Part shown: piece after piece, positions 41,972-49,438 of the stretch
Layout: each line of letters opens with the position of its first letter
Numbering within the stretch: the first letter of the stretch is position 1
NCBI GenBank assembly: GCA_017694885.1
Contig: JADIMH010000065.1
Span: forward strand, 1-64,000
Direction: 5' to 3'
DNA: 64,000 nt
DNA from: Candidatus Cryptobacteroides faecipullorum
GTDB taxonomy: Bacteria; Bacteroidota; Bacteroidia; Bacteroidales; UBA932
The notes under the pieces: generated by a model
Told to the model about the DNA's origin: nothing
What the model saw: only the letters and a program-made list of their open reading frames with translations
Database searches by the model: none
Translations under genes and position numbers: made by a program

Positions 41972-42750
41972 AAAGACATGTAATGATAACCGTGCAGGTT
42001 CTGATGGCCGCAGTACTGCTCCCCGCGCTTGAATCTTCTGCACAGTATTTCAATCCCAACGGTTTCCGTAATGACATTGAAGTGAGCGCAGGATTCCAGG
42101 GAGACTTCAGAAGCGGCGAAAATGTCGGTGCCAGAATAGACATCACCTGCGGACACTTCTATAATAACGGTATCGGATTCCGGGTCGGGGCATGTTATAT
42201 GCCTGAAAATGTCGGGATCAGACATTCCGCCGGAATTCCTCTCGCTTTCGCATGGCGCACCAGGATATGGGGATTCGAAGACCAGTACATCAATGCGGCG
42301 AGAAATGCCCTTGAAGCGGATACCGACCTTTTTGAAAGCCCTGATTACTACGATCCCTACTACGACCTTGGCAGAGAAGTGGCTGAAGATGCGGCATCCC
42401 GCTTCATCACCTTTCTCGCCAATCTGGTTTCCCGCATCGAACTGTATGGAGGACTTACGCCAGGATACATTTTCGGCGAGGACAACCTGCATTACGAAAG
42501 CCGGCCGGACATAAACCATGGAGAATACTACCCGACCGGAATAGTCGTACCGCACAGGTTCTTCCTGTCCGCCGACGCCGGCATCAGGCTGGTGATAAGG
42601 ATATGGAGGCTTTCGGTAAACATCACTCCTGCCGTACACTACTACCTGACGGACAACTTCAGGACTTACCACCCGATACTGAAAGAAGATTACTCCAGGC
42701 CGATACGCTGGCAGATGTCGCTCAACGGAGGAATAAGCCTGATGTTCTAA
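41968..42750 (+). CDS. Outer-membrane beta-barrel-like protein of unknown function
   Basis: 260 residues. The signal peptide ends near SSAQ (about 26). Alternating strands such as 'DIEVSAGFQGDFRSGENVGARIDITCGHFYNNGIGFRVGACY' and 'SRIELYGGLTPGYIFGEDN', with a final 'WQMSLNGGISLMF' ending in Phe, are typical of small outer-membrane barrels. It shares no name-giving motif that I recognise. Its ATG overlaps the Fur-family stop, so it may be controlled by that regulator in cis, and it is 12 bases from the GT4 gene. Confidence 0.75.
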   Translation: MKRHVMITVQVLMAAVLLPALESSAQYFNPNGFRNDIEVSAGFQGDFRSGENVGARIDITCGHFYNNGIGFRVGACYMPENVGIRHSAGIPLAFAWRTRIWGFEDQYINAARNALEADTDLFESPDYYDPYYDLGREVAEDAASRFITFLANLVSRIELYGGLTPGYIFGEDNLHYESRPDINHGEYYPTGIVVPHRFFLSADAGIRLVIRIWRLSVNITPAVHYYLTDNFRTYHPILKEDYSRPIRWQMSLNGGISLMF

Positions 42751-42762
42751 CGCGAACCGGAA

Positions 42763-44046
42763 ATGAAAGTTCTGTGGCTATCATCCGCAAACACCCTTTC
42801 TGATGAGAAAGGAGACAGGGCATACAACGGGAAAGGCTGGATAGCCTCCCTGCAGGAGGCGGTCTGTTCCACAGGCAAGGACATTGGGCTTGCCGTGGCA
42901 TTCCTGTCATCGGAAGGGGACAGTCCCGTTTCCCGTCTGGACAAGGACGGGGTTACTTATTACCGGATCAGGAAAAGAAGTCCCGGCGGAGTGAAAAAAC
43001 TGATCGGAAACTGGACCGGGTTCTTTGCCGAGAATTATGATTCCGAAATCAAGCATATCGCAGATGACTTTTCTCCGGATATAATCCACCTTTTCGGATG
43101 CGAATCGAAACTGGCGTCCGCCATTGTCTCCATTTCCGGAATTCCGGTCATCACCCATATACAGGGCATCCTCAATGAATGTCTTGAATCTTTCTATCCG
43201 CCGCACATAAAGGACAGCGACTTCATCCTGCCGCAGACTTTCTTCAATGAAGCTGTCCTGATGAACGGGTTCATACACCTTCGGAAAGATTACATGAGAA
43301 GGGCCCGGACAGAAAAAAAGTATCTGTCCGCACTGAAGTTCGCCATGGGAAGGACAGACTGGGACAGACAGAAAACAAGTGAATACTCGAATGCAGAGTA
43401 CTTTCATGTAGATGAAGTACTTCGGGATGAGTTCTATGCCGCTGCCGGCTCATGGTCCGTCAGAGACGGAAACAGCGGAAAGCCAAGGGTACTTTCCACC
43501 ATTTCGGAAACCCCGTACAAAGGGCTTGACGTCATCATGGACTGTGCCCGTATTCTGAAATCGGAAGGAACCGATGTCGAATGGGATGTGGCGGGAATAC
43601 CGTCGGGATCCCATCTGGCCGAAGTTTTCGGACACAAATACGGAATAGACTGCGGCACTTACGGAATAAGGCTGTGCGGGGTCGCCACTCCGGCACAGCT
43701 GGTATCCCTTATGCTGGCTTCAGACATGTTCGTCCACCCGTCCTATATAGACAATTCACCCAACAGTGTATGCGAGGCCCAGATGACCGGCATGCCGGTC
43801 ATAGCATCCGCCACAGGAGGGGTGCCGACTCTCGTCCGGGACGGAGATACAGGCCTGCTGTTTCCACCCGGCGATGCTGACGCACTGGCAGGCAGGATAC
43901 TGCAGATTGCGGCTGCACCCCGCCTGGCCGTACGGCTTGGAAAACAGGCGGCTGAAACTGCAGCACGCAGGCACGACCGCACCCGCATAGTCTCAGACCT
44001 TATGGCCGTCTACAGGCAAAGCGTGGCCGATTATTCCAGAATCTGA
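42763..44046 (+). CDS. Family 4 glycosyltransferase
   Basis: 427 residues. 'KVLWLSSANTL' is the first strand of the N-terminal Rossmann half. The C-terminal half has 'RVLSTISETPYKGLDVIMDCARI', 'GVATPAQLVSLMLASDMFVHPSYIDNSPNSVCEAQMTGMPVIAS' (the Glu of the E-x7-E region lies in 'VCEAQ') and 'GLLFPPGDADALAG', typical of GT4. It has no membrane helix and is likely a cytosolic enzyme that transfers a sugar to a surface polysaccharide. The 3' end overlaps bcp on the opposite strand by 16 bases. Confidence 0.9.
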   Translation: MKVLWLSSANTLSDEKGDRAYNGKGWIASLQEAVCSTGKDIGLAVAFLSSEGDSPVSRLDKDGVTYYRIRKRSPGGVKKLIGNWTGFFAENYDSEIKHIADDFSPDIIHLFGCESKLASAIVSISGIPVITHIQGILNECLESFYPPHIKDSDFILPQTFFNEAVLMNGFIHLRKDYMRRARTEKKYLSALKFAMGRTDWDRQKTSEYSNAEYFHVDEVLRDEFYAAAGSWSVRDGNSGKPRVLSTISETPYKGLDVIMDCARILKSEGTDVEWDVAGIPSGSHLAEVFGHKYGIDCGTYGIRLCGVATPAQLVSLMLASDMFVHPSYIDNSPNSVCEAQMTGMPVIASATGGVPTLVRDGDTGLLFPPGDADALAGRILQIAAAPRLAVRLGKQAAETAARRHDRTRIVSDLMAVYRQSVADYSRI

Positions 44047-44477
44047 GCCGCGTGGTTCTTCGTATCCACTTTCTCGATTATCTTCTCGAGAGTGCCATCC
44101 TCAGAAAAAATGGAAGTCTTGCGCAAGGTTCCGACGGTAACCTTGCCGTACATTTTCTTTTCACCCCACGCTCCGAAAGCCTGGAGGATCTGCGTTGAAG
44201 GGTCTGCAAGCAAAGTGAAGGGAAGGGAATTCTTCAGGGCGAACTTCTTGTGGGAAGCCTCGCTGTCCTTGCTCACGCCGACCACATTATAGCCGGCTCC
44301 GACAAGAGCCCCATAGTTATCCCTCAGATTGCACGCCTCGGCAGTGCATCCCGGAGTATTGTCCTTCGGATAAAAATAAACGACTGTCTTCTTTCCCTTC
44401 AGGTCCGATGACCTGACGGTATTGCCGTCCTGATCGACTGCCTCGAACTCGGGCATTTTATCTCCTATTTCCAACAT
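44031..44477 (-). CDS. bcp: Thioredoxin-dependent thiol peroxidase (BCP/PrxQ)
   Basis: 148 residues from ATG 44477 (MLEIGDKMPEFEAVD); the track start at 44555 overlaps the upp gene and is too long. The peroxidatic motif 'YPKDNTPGCTAEACNLRD' has both the attacking Cys and the resolving Cys five residues on, the pattern of PrxQ. It reduces peroxides with electrons from thioredoxin, which TrxB would restore. It lies just after upp on the same strand. Confidence 0.95.
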   Translation of the reverse strand: MLEIGDKMPEFEAVDQDGNTVRSSDLKGKKTVVYFYPKDNTPGCTAEACNLRDNYGALVGAGYNVVGVSKDSEASHKKFALKNSLPFTLLADPSTQILQAFGAWGEKKMYGKVTVGTLRKTSIFSEDGTLEKIIEKVDTKNHAAQILE

Positions 44478-44520
44478 ATATTCAGATACTGTAGATATTT
44501 CAAAAACGGAACAGAGCCTT

Positions 44521-45174
44521 CTATTTCTTGTCCCCGTAAGCAAGATCCCCGGCATCGCCGAGTCCCGGGACTATGTACGAATGACTGGTAAGCTCTTCAT
44601 CGGCGGTAGCCATCCATAGTGTTACGCTTTCGGATGGAAGATGCTTCTGAAGATATTCTACGGCATACACACTGGAAACAGGGCATACAAGATGCGTATG
44701 CGACGGGGTACCTTCTTCCAGAAGTTTATTGTATGCCAGTTCCAGGGACGCTCCTGTCGCCAGCATCGTATCCGCCAGAATAAGCACCTTACCGTTCAGA
44801 TCGGGAGCCGTAACATATTCTATGTTTATATGGAAATCATCCCCTTTGTCGTATTTTCTGTATGCGGCGACAAATGCATTCTGGGCATTGTCAAAAAAAT
44901 CCAGGATACCTCTATGCAAAGGAAGTCCTGCCCTGAGGATAGTGGCGACGACGATCTGGTCATCATATGTGGGCACGTCTGCAATTCCCAACGGAGTCAC
45001 GACCTTTTTTTCAGAATAATGCAGCCGCTTGCTGATTTCATAGGCGAAAACCGCTCCGACACGCTCCAGATTCGCCCTGAAGCGCATGCTGTCTTTCTGC
45101 ACAGTCCGGTCCCTCATCTGGGCGATGAAACTGTTAAGAATAGAATTCTGTTCTCCAAGATTGATGATTTCCAT
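44521..45174 (-). CDS. upp: Uracil phosphoribosyltransferase
   Basis: 217 residues from ATG 45174 (MEIINLGEQNSILNSFI); the longer frame in the track has no extra homology. The PRPP-binding 'VLILADTMLATGASLELA' and 'ILRAGLPLHRGILDFF' are intact, as is the C-terminal 'YIVPGLGDAGDLAYG'. It makes UMP from uracil and PRPP in pyrimidine salvage. It is 40 bases downstream of radC and 43 upstream of bcp. Confidence 0.96.
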   Translation of the reverse strand: MEIINLGEQNSILNSFIAQMRDRTVQKDSMRFRANLERVGAVFAYEISKRLHYSEKKVVTPLGIADVPTYDDQIVVATILRAGLPLHRGILDFFDNAQNAFVAAYRKYDKGDDFHINIEYVTAPDLNGKVLILADTMLATGASLELAYNKLLEEGTPSHTHLVCPVSSVYAVEYLQKHLPSESVTLWMATADEELTSHSYIVPGLGDAGDLAYGDKK

Positions 45175-45214
45175 GATTATAGGCATTATTTGCGCTAATA
45201 TACGATATTTTCCG

Positions 45215-45904
45215 TCAGCGAACAACTTCTGTCCGCTCATCGGCGAAACTGTAGAAGCTGTCATCCGTTATGATTATATGGTCGACAAGCGAAATGTCAA
45301 ATGTCTCCGCCGCTTTTTTCAGTATTCCGGTCTGTTTTATGTCGCTGATTCCCGGCTGCGGGTTTCCTGAAGGATGGTTATGCACCAGGATGATTCCGCT
45401 GGCAAGTTTTTCCAGTGCATTCTTTATGATCATCCTGACATCTATCACAGTCGCAGACAAGCCTCCCGAACTGAGTCTTTCCTTGCCTATTATGTAATTC
45501 GCCCTGTTAAGGTATATGACCCAGCATTCCTCGTGTCCGAGACCTTTCATATGGTTAAGCATGTTCCTGTAGATCATTGACGGTCCGGTTATCGAGACCT
45601 TCTCGACACTGCTGGACTCGACTGCAAACCTGCGGCCGAGTTCAAAGGCAGCGATTATAGAAGCTGCCTTTCCCGGCCCCATCCCTTTTGTCCGGCACAT
45701 CTGTCCAGCCGTCATACCGGACAGGCAGACAAGGCTGTCTCCGGCAGATTTCAGCAGCTTCCGCGATATGTCCACGGCATTCTCGCTTCCGCAACCGGTC
45801 CTTATAAGAACTGCCGCCAGTTCAGCGTTGCTCAATGCACCGGCCCCTTTCCAGGCCATTTTCTCCCGCGGCCTGTCATCTGTTCCAAGTTCTTTTATCT
45901 TCAT
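45215..45904 (-). CDS. radC: RadC-family (JAB/MPN) protein
   Basis: 229 residues from ATG 45904 (the track begins at TTG 45919). An N-terminal helix-hairpin-helix part ('LSNAELAAVLIRTGCGS', 'MCRTKGMGPGKAASIIAAFELGRR') precedes a JAMM metal site 'ILVHNHPSGNPQPGISDIKQT' (H-x-H...D). The family is conserved but its role in DNA repair is disputed. It has a -7 box 13 bases before its ATG. No mobile element is adjacent. Confidence 0.92.
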   Translation of the reverse strand: MKIKELGTDDRPREKMAWKGAGALSNAELAAVLIRTGCGSENAVDISRKLLKSAGDSLVCLSGMTAGQMCRTKGMGPGKAASIIAAFELGRRFAVESSSVEKVSITGPSMIYRNMLNHMKGLGHEECWVIYLNRANYIIGKERLSSGGLSATVIDVRMIIKNALEKLASGIILVHNHPSGNPQPGISDIKQTGILKKAAETFDISLVDHIIITDDSFYSFADERTEVVR

Positions 45905-45916
45905 TATTTTTTCCGG

Positions 45917-45924
45917 CAAATATA
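45917..45924 (-). promoter_or_regulatory. Putative -7 box for radC
   Basis: Reverse-strand TATATTTG, 12 bases before ATG 45904. No ideal -33 TTG. Confidence 0.4.
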
Positions 45925-45939
45925 CGCCTGAAACAAAAC

Positions 45940-45971
45940 ATCGTATCCAGGAGCAATGCCCGGGATACGAT
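45940..45971 (-). terminator. Terminator after the MFS transporter gene
   Basis: ATCGTATCC (45940-45948) pairs with GGATACGAT (45963-45971). On the minus strand it follows the transporter stop by about 46 bases and runs into GTTTTGTTT. The other flank is also T-rich on the plus strand, so it may work both ways. Confidence 0.7.
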
Positions 45972-46017
45972 ATTTTTCTTTTTCTTTATGTTTTTTTCAA
46001 ATCTTTAGGAAAAGGTC

Positions 46018-47412
46018 TTATCGAAGATTCTCCCTGTCTATCTCCTGCAGAATCTCCTCGGCCTTTTCATAGCCGTCGGCTTTCGCTTTCCACATAGTGG
46101 CAATGACCACGGACCCGATGACTCCTACTATTACCGACACCATAAAGACCGAATTCCAGCCGAAATGCTGTGCAAGATAACCGAAGCCGAGACCGGAAAC
46201 CGTCGTACTCGCATATCCGAATACGCCGAGTATGCCGTTCGCCGTAGCGCAGGCATGCTTTGTCGCCTGATTCGAGGCAGCTATCCCGAGCAGAGCCTGC
46301 GGCCCGTACACGAAGAAACTTGACAGACACAGGAAAACGGATGCGAGCCAGTTCATGTCCGAAGGCGTTTTCCAGAACAGGAAGAATGAAACTGTTGCTC
46401 CTATTGTGCAGAACAGACAGGTCCTGTGTGCCCTGCTTTTCATGAACCTGTCCGTAAACCATCCGGCGATAAGCATTCCTGCTATGCCTCCTATTATCTC
46501 AGAGGCGGCCACAACTGATCCGGCATGCGATATCTCCATCCCTTTATACTGGGTAAGGAACGTAGCGCCCCAGTCAAGGATAGTGAAACGTACGACATAA
46601 ATACAGAAATTGGATACGGCAAGGATCCAGATAAGGGGGTTTCTGAACACGAGCCTGCTTATAAACCGCTTGAATGCCGCCCCTGTAAGCTCGGTTTCCT
46701 TCTTTTGTTCAGCCGGAGAAGCCGCTGCGTCATCCATATCCTCAAGTTCGGGAAGTCCTACGGAAGACGGAGTATCTTTCAATGCGAACAGAAGGACGAA
46801 TGCCCCCACTACAGCGATGGACGCAGGTACGGCAAAGCACATCTGCCAGGCACTATAGCCATAATGATCAAGTATAAAAGCGCATATGACGCTTATCAGA
46901 CCTGCCCCTATCGAATGGGACGCATTCCAGACAGACTGTTTGGTGGCAAGTTCCTGCGGTTTTATCCAATGAGCCATAAGGCTCATGCACGGAGGGACAC
47001 CCATTCCCTGAAAATATCCGTTCAGTACCCAGACCGAACCTATCACATATACGAGAGCAAGAGTAGCCTTGCCTTCCGTATCGAGCACATCCACAAAAGA
47101 ATCCATCGCGGGGCTGAAGCAAATGAAAAAGTTCGCCGCCGCCGAAAGGAACAGTCCGGCTGACATTAGCTTCCTTCGGCTGAACCTGTCAGCCAGAAAT
47201 CCGTTTGCAAAACGGGACAGGCCATAGATTATTCCGTTCAAGGTAAGGAACAGACCCAGCTGGACTTTAGTAATGCCGAGCTCAGCCTCAAGCGCAGGCA
47301 TCACCACACTGAAGTTTTTCCTTACGAAATAATAGAACGCATAGCCAAGCATCAGGACGATCAAGGTCCTCCACTGCCAGTAGTTGTATTTTTTCTGCTG
47401 CTCAACGGTCAT
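46018..47412 (-). CDS. MFS transporter of the organophosphate:phosphate antiporter type (UhpT/GlpT-like)
   Basis: 464 residues, about 12 membrane helices. 'LGYAFYYFVRKNFSVVMPAL' (with the conserved R-K near the first helix) and 'SRFANGFLADRFSRRKLMSAG' after helix 2 match the GlpT/UhpT family. The central loop is long and acidic ('LEDMDDAAASPAEQKKETE'). It should exchange a phosphorylated sugar or glycerol-3-phosphate for phosphate across the inner membrane; the substrate is inferred. It stands alone with its own terminator. Confidence 0.88.
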   Translation of the reverse strand: MTVEQQKKYNYWQWRTLIVLMLGYAFYYFVRKNFSVVMPALEAELGITKVQLGLFLTLNGIIYGLSRFANGFLADRFSRRKLMSAGLFLSAAANFFICFSPAMDSFVDVLDTEGKATLALVYVIGSVWVLNGYFQGMGVPPCMSLMAHWIKPQELATKQSVWNASHSIGAGLISVICAFILDHYGYSAWQMCFAVPASIAVVGAFVLLFALKDTPSSVGLPELEDMDDAAASPAEQKKETELTGAAFKRFISRLVFRNPLIWILAVSNFCIYVVRFTILDWGATFLTQYKGMEISHAGSVVAASEIIGGIAGMLIAGWFTDRFMKSRAHRTCLFCTIGATVSFFLFWKTPSDMNWLASVFLCLSSFFVYGPQALLGIAASNQATKHACATANGILGVFGYASTTVSGLGFGYLAQHFGWNSVFMVSVIVGVIGSVVIATMWKAKADGYEKAEEILQEIDRENLR

Positions 47413-47482
47413 AGGATACCGGTATTTTCAGATTAAGACGCACAAAGATAGCTATTGACGGTTTCATTCCAAACATTTTTGG

Positions 47483-47490
47483 TACTTTTG
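47483..47490 (+). promoter_or_regulatory. Putative -7 box for the HAD phosphatase gene
   Basis: TACTTTTG matches TAnnTTTG and lies 42 bases before ATG 47533. A start at ATG 47500 would be almost leaderless, so 47533 is preferred. Confidence 0.5.
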
Positions 47491-47532
47491 CGAAAGTATA
47501 TGAAACCGTATGACTTCTTTTTCATAAGCAAA

Positions 47533-48417
47533 ATGGAAAACAACTACAACTCCGCACTCAGCCAGGCGCTGGCTTCAAGACTCAGGAAAATAAAGCATGT
47601 CGCCCTCGACATGGACGGAACGATATATTTGGGAAACACACTGTTCCCTTTTACGCTGGATTTTCTGAAATCACTGTCCGACAACGGCATCGGATACTCT
47701 TTTCTGACCAACAACCCCACAAAATCCATAGAAGACTATCTGAAAAAACTTGCCGGCATGGGGATAATGGCGACTGAAGAGAATATGTATACCACATCCA
47801 TTGCCGCCATAGACTATATAAGATCGCACTACCCTTCAGCCCGGAGGCTGTTCATGCTCGGGACTCCGAGCATGGTATCCCAGTTCAGAAAAGCAGGATT
47901 CGAGGAATGTGCGGACGACCCTGACGACGTGCCGGATGTCCTTGTCGGTTCGTTCGACATGACCCTGACATATTCCAGGCTATGCAGGGCAGCCTGGTGG
48001 GCTTCACAAGGGATTCCTTACATAGCGACAAACCCGGACAGAGTATGCCCTACCGGCGAAAGGACAGTGCTCGTAGACTGCGGTTCCATATGCAAATGCA
48101 TAGAACACGCAACGGGACGCAAACCGGACATCACTCTCGGGAAACCGGATCCCAATATGCTTACAGGCATTCTCGACAGGCACGGTCTTGCTCCGGACGA
48201 GATAGCCATGGTCGGAGACAGAATATACACTGATATAGCGATGGCTCATAACGCAGGCGCATTCGGAGTGCTGGTCCTTTCAGGCGAAACCACGCTGGAA
48301 ACGGCCCTGGACGTAAAGGCTGAAGCAGAAAAAGAAAAAGATCCGGAGTTTTTCCCTCCGGACCTTATTGTCCGCGACATAGCAGAACTCGGCGAACTTC
48401 TGCTATCCGTAAGATGA
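47533..48417 (+). CDS. NagD-type HAD-IIA phosphatase
   Basis: 294 residues from ATG 47533; the track extends upstream past the likely promoter. The HAD motifs are present: 'ALDMDGTIYLGN' (D-x-D-G-T), 'SFLTNNPTKS' (motif II), and 'GKPDPNM' with 'MVGDRIYTDIAMAHNAG' (motifs III and IV). The cap type is HAD-IIA, as in NagD, which cleaves small phosphates such as sugar phosphates or nucleotides. It does not overlap lspA, whose stop is 5 bases away on the other strand. Confidence 0.9.
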   Translation: MENNYNSALSQALASRLRKIKHVALDMDGTIYLGNTLFPFTLDFLKSLSDNGIGYSFLTNNPTKSIEDYLKKLAGMGIMATEENMYTTSIAAIDYIRSHYPSARRLFMLGTPSMVSQFRKAGFEECADDPDDVPDVLVGSFDMTLTYSRLCRAAWWASQGIPYIATNPDRVCPTGERTVLVDCGSICKCIEHATGRKPDITLGKPDPNMLTGILDRHGLAPDEIAMVGDRIYTDIAMAHNAGAFGVLVLSGETTLETALDVKAEAEKEKDPEFFPPDLIVRDIAELGELLLSVR

Positions 48418-48422
48418 CCGGT

Positions 48423-48998
48423 CTACCTGGTTTCTTTTGCAAAGAACCTGAACTGGAAGAAAAGCAGATACAGGGCTCCGCAAGTCACGCAGCTATCGGC
48501 AAAATTGAATACCGGTGCAAAAAAACGGAAAGGATGTCCGCCTATCAGAGGCATCCAGTCCGGAAAGACCGTATCAATTATCGGAAAATAGAACATGTCC
48601 ACTACCCTGCCGAACATGAACGGAGCATAATCCCATATGAGTCCGTAAAAAAGGCAGTCTATAATATTCCCCATAGCACCCGCAGTAATCATTGTCAGGC
48701 CGACAGTCACGCCGAAAGGAGTATCCCCCTTCTTCAAAAGCCTGCCTATCCACCATACAAGAAAGCCGAAAAGCACTATCCTGAACAGGGAAAGCAGGAA
48801 CTTGCCCACTGCCCCGCCGAACTTCATCCCGAAGGCCATTCCTTCATTTTCAATGAAATAGATCTGGAACCAGTCTCCGAAGACATGAATACTCTCGCCT
48901 ATCGACATGTTGGTCTTTACGAGCACCTTGATCACCTGGTCGATTACAACCAGAAGCACACCCAAGAATATCAGGAATTTCCCCTTCGATATCTTCAT
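48423..48998 (-). CDS. lspA: Lipoprotein signal peptidase (signal peptidase II)
   Basis: 191 residues with four membrane segments. The catalytic aspartates are in 'MGNIIDCLFYGLIWDYAPF' and 'FAPVFNFADSCVTCGAL'. It removes the signal peptide of prolipoproteins at the lipobox Cys in the inner membrane, which this organism needs for SusD, BamD, NigD and the sulfatase found here. It follows the DksA-like gene by one base, in the ileS-dksA-lspA order common in Bacteroidota. Confidence 0.95.
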   Translation of the reverse strand: MKISKGKFLIFLGVLLVVIDQVIKVLVKTNMSIGESIHVFGDWFQIYFIENEGMAFGMKFGGAVGKFLLSLFRIVLFGFLVWWIGRLLKKGDTPFGVTVGLTMITAGAMGNIIDCLFYGLIWDYAPFMFGRVVDMFYFPIIDTVFPDWMPLIGGHPFRFFAPVFNFADSCVTCGALYLLFFQFRFFAKETR

Positions 48999-48999
48999 C

Positions 49000-49413
49000 T
49001 TATTTGTTCTTGTTCAGCATCTCCTTGGCCTCTACTGTCAATGTGGCATGAGGCACAAGACGGAGTCTCTCCTTAGGAATCAGCTTTCCGGTAACGCGGC
49101 AGACGCCATAAGTCTTGTTCTCTATCCTCACGAGTGCAGCTTCAAGATTCTGGATGAACTTGTACTGGCGCTGGGCGAGCTGTCCGGCCTCCTCCTTTGA
49201 AAGAGTGGACGCACCTTCCTCCATGACCTTGAATGTAGGCGACGTATCCTCTATGTCATTGCTTGATCCGTGAGTAACGACATCCCTGAGCGTCTTATAC
49301 TCCTTTTTGGCCTTTGCAAGCATATCGAGGATTATACCTTTGAACTCCTGCAGTTCCTCGTCGCTGTAACGGACCTTGAGTTCAGGCTCGTTGTTTTTCT
49401 TTTCTTCAGCCAT
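49000..49413 (-). CDS. TraR/DksA-family protein with a degenerate zinc finger
   Basis: 137 residues from ATG 49413 (MAEEKKNNE). The coiled-coil N-terminal part (about 20-100) and the C-terminal 'GVCRVTGKLIPKERLRLVPHATL' match the DksA/TraR C-terminal region. Only one Cys is left where the family has two C-x-x-C pairs, so it may not bind zinc. DksA relatives enter the RNA polymerase secondary channel and adjust transcription. It sits between ileS and lspA. Confidence 0.88.
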   Translation of the reverse strand: MAEEKKNNEPELKVRYSDEELQEFKGIILDMLAKAKKEYKTLRDVVTHGSSNDIEDTSPTFKVMEEGASTLSKEEAGQLAQRQYKFIQNLEAALVRIENKTYGVCRVTGKLIPKERLRLVPHATLTVEAKEMLNKNK

Positions 49414-49438
49414 AATATAAAGTTTTAGTTTATTATTA

